The notes: a model not told the origin generated them from the letters alone. Numbered from the stretch's first letter, positions 1 to 5,449 are shown. The stretch: DNA of 5,587 nt from Rickettsiales bacterium (GCA_947424995.1 CANDYO010000132.1:1-5587), one strand, 5' to 3'. Program-made: numbers and translations.

Positions 1-439
1 TGTGAATGCTAAAGATAAGGATGGAAACACCCTATTGCATAAAGCTGCTGTATATGCAGCTACATCTGGTGATAGTAGTTTATATAATAAGCTTAAAGAA
101 AATGGAGGAGACCAGCTTATAAAAAATAAAGATGGTATATCAGCTCAGCAAATTTTAATGAATTATGCAATCAATGCAGACAAAAGAAAAAGTGAAACTC
201 TTCGAATTGAAGATGGTAAAACTAAGCGCCAGCTGGATGATCTTCTTCCTGTTTGTGTTGCGCTTGGTACTGAAGTAGAGATGAAAAAAGCTCAAGCATA
301 TAAGCATGCTCTTGCCTCTGGAGGATGGGATGAGAAAGAGGCATTAAAAATTTTTAAAGCATCTACATCTAGTAGAGCTCCAAGCAGTGCGATTATTGTA
401 AAGAGCGGTAATGAAGGACAACGTGGGTTGAGGGGTTAA
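1..439 (+). CDS. Ankyrin-repeat protein, C-terminal part (5' end outside window)
   Basis: The reading frame is open from the first base, so this is the 3' part of a longer gene. The GTG at 2-4 reads as the Val of an ankyrin loop (VNAKDKDGNTLLHKAA), not as a start. The first ~35 visible residues match the ankyrin pattern (D-x-D-G-x-T-x-L-H-x-A-A), with a longer than usual stretch between the helices. A second, degenerate unit begins near residue 41 (IKNKDGISAQQIL). The last ~80 residues are a non-ankyrin tail rich in Lys, Glu and Ala that ends Arg/Gly-rich (GNEGQRGLRG); I do not recognise a domain in it. Ankyrin repeats bind other proteins, and such proteins in intracellular bacteria are often secreted effectors, but no secretion signal can be proven here. 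The stop codon lies 3 bp before the J-domain gene, so the two are almost certainly co-transcribed. Confidence 0.8.
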   Translation, partial: VNAKDKDGNTLLHKAAVYAATSGDSSLYNKLKENGGDQLIKNKDGISAQQILMNYAINADKRKSETLRIEDGKTKRQLDDLLPVCVALGTEVEMKKAQAYKHALASGGWDEKEALKIFKASTSSRAPSSAIIVKSGNEGQRGLRG

Positions 440-442
440 AAA

Positions 443-1369
443 ATGTCAAAAGAAGAAGTAGATAAAGCTTATGGAGCATTAGGACTAAAACCAGATGCTA
501 ATTATTATGAAATATTAGGGGTAGATCAAAAGGCTTCTCATGATGAAATAAGAAAAAAATATAAAAAATTATCTCTTAAATATCATCCAGATAAGTATAA
601 AGAGAATGATGAAGTATTTAAATTAATTGGTGAAGTAGGCAAGACGCTTGGAGATGAAGATAACAGAAGGCAATATGATCTTACCTTGGCAGATAAAACT
701 CAAGCTCAGACCCAAGCTCAAGCAGCTGAAGTAAGTGCAGTTGATCTCGAGGCTGTGCTCAAGCAAAGTAAAGAAATTTCTAGAGAAGAGGTGCAAGAAT
801 TTATTAGAACTAAGCTACCTACAGAGTCAAGAATGAGTATAGATGATTTAGATAAAGCAATTGAAGCTAAAAAGGCCTCGATTGTTATTCCAGAAATTAG
901 TGAGAGGATTATTGATAGTTCTAAGGAAGATAATGGTAAAATTACTGAAAATAGAGAGCGAATAGGGGATATGCTAGCTTACGCTCCAGAATACCGCACT
1001 CAAATTGAGAAGGTTGTTATTGAAGGGATTAGTGCCGAGATTAAAAATAGTATCAAACAAGGCAGCGGCTATATTATAGATAGCTCTAAAAGTTGGGAAC
1101 AAGTAGAAAATATGTTAAGTTCTATGCCAGAACAATATCGAGTTGAAATAGTTTCTAAGGCTTTAGATGGGATAGATAACACTTCAAGACGTGATAGATT
1201 ATTAGATATGCTGCCAGAGAGTCAAAGAGAATTAGCGATGGCAGATGTGAAGCCTACAGCTTGGCAGGCTATACGTGAAGCTGCTGCCTTAATGCGTGGG
1301 GATGCTGGTTTTGAGTATGATAGTGCTCCAGTTATTGCTAAAGCTACTGATAAGGGTAAAGGGCGGTAG
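443..1369 (+). CDS. J-domain (DnaJ-like, class C) protein with helical repeat tail
   Basis: This 308-residue protein has a J-domain at about residues 20-80: NYYEILGV, the basic helix RKKYKKLSLKYH, the diagnostic HPD at 48-50, and the closing R-R-Q-Y-D at 75-79. J-domains stimulate the ATPase of Hsp70/DnaK. There is no Gly/Phe linker, no CxxCxGxG zinc finger and no DnaJ C-terminal substrate domain, so it is a class C J-protein and not the housekeeping DnaJ. A short Gln/Ala/Thr-rich linker (86-95) follows. The tail is predicted helical and carries about four related segments: 119-130 (EFIRTKLPTESR), 174-185 (IGDMLAYAPEYR), 222-233 (ENMLSSMPEQYR) and 252-262 (RLLDMLPESQR). The C-terminus is basic (KATDKGKGR). 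The ATG is supported by GAGGGG at 430-435, seven bases upstream inside the end of the ankyrin gene, which implies translational coupling. The tail's function is unknown. The client Hsp70 could be bacterial or, if the protein is exported, host. Confidence 0.9.
   Translation: MSKEEVDKAYGALGLKPDANYYEILGVDQKASHDEIRKKYKKLSLKYHPDKYKENDEVFKLIGEVGKTLGDEDNRRQYDLTLADKTQAQTQAQAAEVSAVDLEAVLKQSKEISREEVQEFIRTKLPTESRMSIDDLDKAIEAKKASIVIPEISERIIDSSKEDNGKITENRERIGDMLAYAPEYRTQIEKVVIEGISAEIKNSIKQGSGYIIDSSKSWEQVENMLSSMPEQYRVEIVSKALDGIDNTSRRDRLLDMLPESQRELAMADVKPTAWQAIREAAALMRGDAGFEYDSAPVIAKATDKGKGR
791..1228 (+). repeat. Short helical repeat region in the J-domain protein (protein level)
   Basis: By eye, four segments of the tail align as hydrophobic pair, two or three residues, hydrophobic, Pro, Glu or Thr, one or two residues, Arg. 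The spacing from Pro to Pro is 56, 47 and 29 residues (P126, P182, P229, P258). Copies two and three are also both preceded by IIDSSK (156-161 and 211-216), which argues for true duplication of a ~50-residue unit rather than chance. The DNA copies are well diverged, so the duplication is old. Confidence 0.5.
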
Positions 1370-1450
1370 AGTTGGTTGTTTTTGTCTTAGAGTTAATGAC
1401 TTAAAAAATAACTATCGTATGGGTTAAGTTTGTATATAAACAAATGTGAG

Positions 1451-1527
1451 GTTGTCATCCTTGCTGTCAGCTTCTTGCCCGCCGAAGCTATAGCGAAGGC
1501 TGGGTAGCTGGCGGCGAGGATCCAGTT
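1451..1527 (+). repeat. Palindromic intergenic repeat, unit A (long hairpin)
   Basis: Bases 1457-1472 pair with 1506-1521 over 16 bp, with three G-U pairs and no mismatch. An inner stem (CCCGCC at 1478-1483 against GGC-T-GGG at 1498-1504, one bulged T) encloses a loop with the self-complementary GCTATAGC at 1487-1494. The local G+C content is much higher than in the surroundings. The ends, GTTGTCATCCTTG and GGATCCAGTT, recur inverted in unit B. The form (GTCATCC... hairpin ...GGATCCAG) is like the dispersed palindromic repeats common in intergenic DNA of Rickettsiales and other alphaproteobacteria. I cannot assign a named family. Transcribed, it would fold stably and could limit read-through or protect the 3' end of the J-domain transcript. 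Confidence 0.8.
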
Positions 1528-1575
1528 TAAATCTTTTAAATTTTTTTAGTTACTAAAGACTGTATAAGAGAATTC

Positions 1576-1610
1576 AACTGGACCCTCGGCCTTTGGCCAA
1601 GGGTGACGAC
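1576..1610 (-). repeat. Palindromic intergenic repeat, unit B (short, inverted copy)
   Basis: The reverse complement of this segment starts GTCGTCACCCTTG and ends GGGTCCAGTT, matching the two ends of unit A (two and one differences) but lacking most of A's internal part. It forms its own hairpin: ACCCT at 1582-1586 with AGGGT at 1600-1604, one C/A mismatch, then GGCC at 1588-1591 with GGCC at 1595-1598 around a TTT loop. Because B faces A, the outer ends 1451-1463 and 1598-1610 can also pair over 13 bp including two G-U. The pair encloses an AT-rich 48-bp spacer (1528-1575). Confidence 0.75.
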
Positions 1611-1628
1611 ATCGTATAACTTTTATAG

Positions 1629-1645
1629 CTGTTTATCATAAACAG
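1629..1645. promoter_or_regulatory. Perfect 17-bp palindrome, candidate operator
   Basis: CTGTTTAT-C-ATAAACAG is a perfect inverted repeat with 8-bp arms and a single central base. It ends 7 bp before a TATAAT hexamer and covers the position where the -35 element should be. No T-run follows, so it is not a terminator. The symmetry and size suit a dimeric repressor or activator controlling the protease-ankyrin gene downstream. The regulator cannot be named from the sequence. Confidence 0.55.
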
Positions 1646-1652
1646 AGTCCAA

Positions 1653-1658
1653 TATAAT
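1653..1658 (+). promoter_or_regulatory. -10 box (TATAAT) of the promoter for the protease-ankyrin gene
   Basis: This is a perfect sigma-70-type -10 hexamer 23 bp before the ATG at 1682. The hexamer 17 bp upstream (TGTTTA at 1630-1635) is a poor -35 and lies inside the palindrome at 1629-1645, which suggests that an activator or repressor acts here. Transcription would start near 1665, leaving a leader of only about 16 nt that includes the purine-rich GAGAGA used as ribosome binding site at 1675-1680. Confidence 0.55.
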
Positions 1659-1681
1659 AGGCTTTAGAAAAATAGAGAGAT

Positions 1682-3478
1682 ATGAAAACTTCACAGCAAA
1701 CCGATAATTCAATATTTGGTGAAGATATCACTAAATTATCAAAATCTCCGTACTTAACTTCTCCGCTTGGAAGAGGACAAACTGGTCTTATAAGTAAGTC
1801 CTGGCTATATTCTATTGTAGAAGCAGACTTTCCAAATCTAAAATCAGAAGGTGTTTGTAATGGATTGTGCTTAGACTATGCAAGACATATAGTAAGTCAC
1901 AGAAACACTAATACAAAATCAGATTACATTGCTAAACTTAAGCGAAAATTTACAATCTTTGGTAAAAATTCGAAGACTTTTGCTAAAAGAATCAATATGT
2001 ATCAAAAAGATCTTCAATCTTCTGAGCAAGATCGAGTAACTATACAAAATAGTTCAACCATTTTTGGTAACCATCAATTTATTGAGTCTTTACCAAATGA
2101 ATTTAGTGCCAGTTCAATTATTGGCTTAAGTTTTAAAGGAGAAAAAGGAGGGCATATTATTGCTATCCAAGCTATTAAGAATGATCAATCAGACATTATT
2201 GGCTACAAGATATTCGACCCCAATGTTGGTGAATTAGATTGTAGTAAAAGTGAAGTAGCAGCTGATAATATTCAACATTTTAACGAAGTTATTCAAGATA
2301 TTTATGAGATGTATAGTGCAGTTGAAACAATTAGTTGTAGCGTAACTGATTTAGAGAAAAAAGTAGAGAAGTATGAATTAGTAAAACCACAAGATAGATC
2401 TAAATATAAAAGTGAATATAAGTATCTTGATCATAATCCTAACAGCCAAACTGTAGAAAATAAACGATTATCTAGCGCTGCCGATAGTGGAGAAATAGAG
2501 GTAGTTAGATCATTTTTAGCTGATAAGAGAACTGAAGTTAATAAACCAAATGAAAATGGTGCCACTCCTTTGTATATTGCTGCTCAGAATGGATATACAG
2601 AAATTGTAGAACTGCTTTTGGCTGATAAGAGAATTGAAGTTAATAGGCCACATAATAACGGCGCTACAGCGCTATTTATTGCTGCTCAGAATGGACATAC
2701 AGAAATTGTAGAGCTGCTTTTGGCAGATAAGAGGACTGAGGTTAATAAACGTCGTGATGATAGTTATACAGCCCTTTATATTGCAGCGCAAATGGGGCAT
2801 ACAGAAATTGTAAGTTTATTTTTAGCCGATAAAAGGACTGAAGTTAATAAAGAATGTGAGGGAGATACAGCTTTTTATATTGCTTCTCAAAATGGATATC
2901 AAGAAATTGTACGGATGTTTGTAACTGATAAAAGGACTGATATTGATAGGACATGCGATGGTGTTACGCCTTTGTCTGCTGCTACTCAGAATGGGCACAA
3001 AGGAGTAATAAAAATAATAGAAATGGCTTTGTTAAAAGAAAAAATACTAAAAACTTTAAAAACTAGCCAGGTTACTTCAAGCTTGAATACTAAGGTTGCT
3101 AACCTCTCTAAAGATGAGCAAGTAGAGCTAGTTAATCAAATTAAATTTAATATTAAAGAGTTAGCTGCACAAAATAAAGGTTGGAGTATTCATAAAATTA
3201 TTTCAACTTTTCCAGAGGGTAAGCGAATGGAATATTTTTTTGATTCAGCAAGAAAAGCGGTTTTAGAATGCGCAAAACGAGGTGATGATCAAAAAGTTGA
3301 GCTGATTTTTAGTGCTTTTCCAAAACAACAAGATAGAGATATAATATTGGCAAGTTCAGTGCTTACTCCATTTTATCCTCTAGCAAAACCATCATTAATT
3401 AAGCGAAGCATTAATAGAATTCATGAAGCATTAAATAATACTCCAAAGAAGACTATAGCTTCTGGTCGATCAAAGTAG
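1682..3478 (+). CDS. Putative YopT-like (C58-type) cysteine protease fused to ankyrin repeats; candidate effector
   Basis: This protein has 598 residues and no visible signal peptide or membrane segment. Residues ~40-190 look like a papain-fold cysteine protease of the YopT/AvrPphB kind. They contain GVCNGLCLDY with Cys59, GGHIIAIQ with His158, and YKIFDPNVGEL with Asp179, giving the order Cys-His-Asp; the 'FDPNxGE' string is typical of that family. Family members cleave host proteins after delivery into the host cell; the substrate here is unknown. Residues ~190-258 are a charged, probably helical linker. Ankyrin repeats occupy ~260-446, about five to six units of 34 residues (consensus ADKRTEVNK..NGATPLYIA and AQNGHTEIVELLL). 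The C-terminal ~150 residues are helical and include IHKIISTFPEGKR (503-515) and VELIFSAFPKQQDR (539-552), which resemble the repeat in the J-domain protein. The extreme C-terminus is basic (TPKKTIASGRSK), a property seen in some type IV effectors but not proof of export. It has its own promoter. The ankyrin call is firm; the protease call rests on motifs read by eye. Confidence 0.88.
   Translation: MKTSQQTDNSIFGEDITKLSKSPYLTSPLGRGQTGLISKSWLYSIVEADFPNLKSEGVCNGLCLDYARHIVSHRNTNTKSDYIAKLKRKFTIFGKNSKTFAKRINMYQKDLQSSEQDRVTIQNSSTIFGNHQFIESLPNEFSASSIIGLSFKGEKGGHIIAIQAIKNDQSDIIGYKIFDPNVGELDCSKSEVAADNIQHFNEVIQDIYEMYSAVETISCSVTDLEKKVEKYELVKPQDRSKYKSEYKYLDHNPNSQTVENKRLSSAADSGEIEVVRSFLADKRTEVNKPNENGATPLYIAAQNGYTEIVELLLADKRIEVNRPHNNGATALFIAAQNGHTEIVELLLADKRTEVNKRRDDSYTALYIAAQMGHTEIVSLFLADKRTEVNKECEGDTAFYIASQNGYQEIVRMFVTDKRTDIDRTCDGVTPLSAATQNGHKGVIKIIEMALLKEKILKTLKTSQVTSSLNTKVANLSKDEQVELVNQIKFNIKELAAQNKGWSIHKIISTFPEGKRMEYFFDSARKAVLECAKRGDDQKVELIFSAFPKQQDRDIILASSVLTPFYPLAKPSLIKRSINRIHEALNNTPKKTIASGRSK
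2459..3019 (+). repeat. Ankyrin-repeat coding tandem array (102-bp unit)
   Basis: Five to six 34-codon units follow each other in register. The central pair is very similar at DNA level: 2579-2645 and 2681-2747 differ at only six of 67 positions, exactly 102 bp apart, and most differences are synonymous. The outer units are more diverged (for example NECEGDTAFYIASQNG-like and DGVTPLSAATQNG-like). This points to array growth by unequal recombination or slippage in the middle of the domain, as is usual for ankyrin genes, and the copy number may vary between strains. Confidence 0.85.
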
Positions 3479-3519
3479 AGCTTTAAATTTAGATCTTTTA
3501 GTTTTTATAAATTTTTCTC

Positions 3520-3552
3520 TTGCACTTTAATTCCTAATACTATAACTATAAT
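3520..3552 (+). promoter_or_regulatory. Probable promoter of the thiamine operon
   Basis: Between the end of the ankyrin gene and the riboswitch lies an AT-rich stretch with TTGCAC at 3520-3525 (four of six to the TTGACA consensus) and candidate -10 boxes TATAAC at 3541-3546 (spacer 15) and TATAAT at 3547-3552 (spacer 21). Neither spacing is ideal, so the exact elements are uncertain. A promoter is expected here because the aptamer must be transcribed in full, and its first bases begin about 10 bp after the second candidate. Confidence 0.4.
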
Positions 3553-3561
3553 AATTATATC

Positions 3562-3652
3562 GTCACCAGGGGTGCTTTGAATTTTGAAAAATTTAAGGCT
3601 GAGAAATACCCTTTAAACCTGCACTGGTTAATGCCTGCGGAGGGAGTGTGAA
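3562..3652 (+). promoter_or_regulatory. TPP riboswitch (THI element) aptamer
   Basis: The conserved THI-box blocks appear in order: GGGGTGC (3569-3575), GGCTGAGAAATACCC (3597-3611, the pyrimidine-binding CUGAGA loop and its partner), AACCTG (3616-3621), CTGGTTAATGCC (3624-3635) and GGAGGGA (3639-3645). A short closing helix is possible between TCAC at 3563-3566 and GTGA at 3648-3651. The variable P3 arm is an AT-rich hairpin around 3575-3597. It binds thiamine diphosphate and turns off thiamine genes. It sits directly upstream of thiE, so thiE-thiM-thiL are its targets. There is no obvious intrinsic terminator between it and the gene, which favours control of translation. Confidence 0.95.
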
Positions 3653-3700
3653 GCATAACGTTTGGTAAACATATGTCCCAATGCTGTTTGTTTTCATGTA

Positions 3701-3724
3701 TCCTCTTGTAAATTTTTTGGAGAG
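3701..3724 (+). promoter_or_regulatory. Candidate expression platform of the riboswitch with the thiE Shine-Dalgarno
   Basis: GGAGAG at 3719-3724, six bases before the ATG at 3731, is the only good ribosome binding site and fixes the thiE start. Just upstream, CTCT at 3703-3706 can pair with AGAG at 3721-3724 (plus a T-G pair), hiding this site. The overlapping TCCTCT at 3701-3706 can instead pair with GGAGGG at 3639-3644 inside the aptamer (four Watson-Crick and two G-U pairs). The two pairings exclude each other, which suits a ligand-controlled translational switch. The stems are short and this is inference. Confidence 0.4.
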
Positions 3725-3730
3725 TATTAT

Positions 3731-4369
3731 ATGGAAAACTTACCTAATAAATTAAAGCTCTGCCTCATTACCAATCAAGCTAATCAGAATGTCTATAAAT
3801 ATCTAGAAATAATTGCAGAAGCTATCCGTGGTGGTGTTACCATGGTTCAATTACGCGATAAATCAAGAAATATTGAACAAATAAGAGATATAGCTTTAGA
3901 GCTAAAGCGAATATTAAATCCCCTCAAAATTCCACTTATCATTAATGATTATGTCGAGCTTGCTAAGTCAATAGATGCAGATGGAGTGCATATTGGCCAA
4001 AGTGATTTGGCAATAGTGCAAGCTAGAAATTTATTGGGTAGCGATAAAATTATTGGAATATCTATTGAAGATCTAGCTGATTTAACCGCTGTAAATAAGT
4101 TATCCGGTAATTATTATGTAGCTGCAAGTGCAGTTTTTCAAAGCAGTACTAAACTTAATTGCAAAAAAATCTGGGGATTGGAAGGCCTTAGGCAACTAGT
4201 TGAAAGCTCGATCCATCCAGTTGTAGCTGTTGGTAATATCAATCAAACTAATATTAAGGCTGTTATTAAAGCAGGTGCTGCCGGTGTTGCGGTAATAAGC
4301 GCTATTCATAATTCTCTCCCATTCCAAGCTGCTCAAGATCTTCGCAATAAAATAGAGGCAAATATATGA
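3731..4369 (+). CDS. thiE: Thiamine-phosphate synthase
   Basis: ThiE joins hydroxymethylpyrimidine diphosphate (HMP-PP) and thiazole phosphate to thiamine monophosphate, in the cytosol. The 212-residue product has the usual family length and a TIM-barrel pattern: MVQLRDK (38-44), PLIIND (68-73), ADGVHIGQSDL (83-93), IIGISIE (107-113), VAASAVFQSSTK (130-141), WGLEGL (148-153), and the phosphate-binding PVVAVGNI (163-170) and GAAGVAVISAI (182-192). Most relatives read GxSTH at the fourth motif; here it is GISIE, a mild departure. An in-frame TTG at 3662 would add 23 residues unlike the family and lies just after the riboswitch, so the ATG at 3731, with GGAGAG before it, is preferred. It is the first gene of the operon and overlaps thiM by 4 bp (ATGA). 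No thiD or thiC is seen, so the source of HMP-PP is unknown. Confidence 0.96.
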   Translation: MENLPNKLKLCLITNQANQNVYKYLEIIAEAIRGGVTMVQLRDKSRNIEQIRDIALELKRILNPLKIPLIINDYVELAKSIDADGVHIGQSDLAIVQARNLLGSDKIIGISIEDLADLTAVNKLSGNYYVAASAVFQSSTKLNCKKIWGLEGLRQLVESSIHPVVAVGNINQTNIKAVIKAGAAGVAVISAIHNSLPFQAAQDLRNKIEANI

Positions 4370-5151
4370 TCAATAAACTTAGGAGTAATTTAACTATTAT
4401 ACGAGATGCTAAACCACTTATTTTATGTCTGGCAAATTATGTGACTATGGATTTTATTGCTAATAGTTTATTAAGTCTAGGTGCTTCTCCTATCATATCA
4501 ACAAGCATTGATGAGATAGAAGAATTAGTAAAAATAAGTCAAGCTGTGTATATCAATATTGGCACTCTAAATCAAGAATTTATTGAATTAGCAAAATTTA
4601 CCTGCCTAGTTGCTAAAAAATATAGAAGGCCAGTGATTATTGATCCAGTTGGAGCTGGAGCAAGCAGAATGAGAACTGAAATAATACAAGATATATTACC
4701 ATTTATAGATATTGTTAGAGGTAATGCCAGTGAAATTTTAGCAATTAGCAATCAATCTTATAAAACACGAGGAGTAGAATCTGTTCATAAAGTTATAGAT
4801 GCTTTACAGGCTGCTAAAACTATAGCTACACAGTATAATATTACAGTAATGGTTAGTGGAGTAGATGATTTTGTTACCGATGCTACTCATCAACAAATTC
4901 TTAGTTTTGGTTCTGATCTAATGCCATTAATAACGGGGATGGGTTGTAGTTTAGTTGCTATAATTAGTGCGTTTAGAGCAATTAATCCAATTTCATATGA
5001 AGCAACTCTATATGCGGCTTGTTATTTTAGTCTAGTTGGTCAACTAACTGCGATATCTGCTAAAGAGCCAGGTTCATTTAAAGCTTTATTTATAGACAAT
5101 TTATATCGACCAGATTGGGATAAAATGAGAGAAATATATGAACGAGGATAA
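4366..5151 (+). CDS. thiM: Hydroxyethylthiazole kinase
   Basis: ThiM uses ATP to phosphorylate salvaged 4-methyl-5-(2-hydroxyethyl)thiazole, giving the thiazole phosphate that ThiE uses. The 261-residue length matches the family. Recognisable ribokinase-type motifs are NYVTMDFIANSLLSLGASP (24-42), INIGTL (63-68), PVIIDPVGAGAS (89-100), IVRGNASEI (116-124), the anion-hole/active-site segment TGMGCSL (190-196, with the Cys194 seen in ThiM enzymes) and EPGSFKALFIDNLY (234-247). It appears complete and functional. Its ATG overlaps the thiE stop codon by 4 bp and its end overlaps thiL by 14 bp, so all three genes are translationally coupled under the TPP riboswitch. Its presence with thiE, and the absence here of de novo thiazole genes, suggests thiamine is built from scavenged parts. 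Confidence 0.96.
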   Translation: MINKLRSNLTIIRDAKPLILCLANYVTMDFIANSLLSLGASPIISTSIDEIEELVKISQAVYINIGTLNQEFIELAKFTCLVAKKYRRPVIIDPVGAGASRMRTEIIQDILPFIDIVRGNASEILAISNQSYKTRGVESVHKVIDALQAAKTIATQYNITVMVSGVDDFVTDATHQQILSFGSDLMPLITGMGCSLVAIISAFRAINPISYEATLYAACYFSLVGQLTAISAKEPGSFKALFIDNLYRPDWDKMREIYERG

Positions 5152-5449
5152 GGTTATACATTTTTTACAGCAGCAATTTTTAATTCCAAATGGTATTGGC
5201 GATGATGCAGCAATCTTTGCTGAAGATTATGTTATTAGCAAAGACTTACTAGTTGAAGATATTCATTTTAGGCGTGACTATGTTGATAGTCAAAGTTTGG
5301 GATGTAAAGCATTGCAAGTTAACTTGAGTGATATTGCTGCTATGGGAGCGAAAGCCCTTTACGTTATGCTTGGAATTGCTATTCCAAAAAATTGTAATGA
5401 ATATATTGATGGTTTTTTAAGTCATTTCGCTAAAGAATGTAAAATAAAC
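5138..5449 (+). pseudogene. thiL: Thiamine-monophosphate kinase, 5' part, interrupted by an insertion sequence
   Basis: ThiL phosphorylates thiamine monophosphate to thiamine diphosphate, the active cofactor. The first 104 residues are clear ThiL: GIGDDAA (19-25, metal/ATP-binding aspartates), SKDLLVEDIHF (34-44, usually STDxLVEGxHF) and KALQVNLSDIAAMGA (57-71). Similarity ends at KECKIN (99-104), just where the family continues with a GGDT-type motif. The following base, 5450, begins an IS66-like element. The frame stays open through 18 unrelated codons of IS DNA and stops at 5506. The expected length is about 320 residues, so roughly two thirds are missing, including the rest of the active site; the remnant should be inactive. 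The rest of the gene presumably lies beyond the IS, outside the window. The ATG overlaps the end of thiM by 14 bp, as in an intact operon, and the remaining part shows no other damage, so the insertion may be recent. Confidence 0.9.

Noticed and set aside
2..4. GTG start codon for the first ankyrin protein
   Set aside because: The Val fits the interior ankyrin loop pattern, no ribosome binding site can be seen, and the frame is open to the window edge, so the gene begins upstream.
1429..1444. Small inverted repeat TTTGT-ATATAA-ACAAA as a second operator or terminator
   Set aside because: Arms are only 5 bp, with no promoter elements next to it and no T-run; it shares ATAAACA with the palindrome at 1629 but this is too short to weigh.
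1414..1617. Direct repeat ATCGTAT at 1414-1420 and 1611-1617 as target duplication of the palindromic block
   Set aside because: The right copy touches unit B but the left copy is 30 bp from unit A, and 7-bp A+T-rich matches are expected by chance.
1629..1645. LexA (SOS) box
   Set aside because: CTGT...ACAG resembles the E. coli-type box, but the spacing is 9 instead of 8, and alphaproteobacterial LexA uses a GTTC direct repeat. The gene downstream has no link to DNA repair.
3485..3516. Rho-independent terminator after the protease-ankyrin gene
   Set aside because: AAATTTA (3485-3491) can pair with TAAATTT (3508-3514) before a T-run, but the stem is only A-T pairs with a long loop, too weak to call.
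3662..3730. TTG start at 3662 extending ThiE by 23 residues
   Set aside because: The extension is Cys-rich and unlike any ThiE N-terminus, lies in the riboswitch expression platform, and the ATG at 3731 has a good Shine-Dalgarno and gives the normal length.
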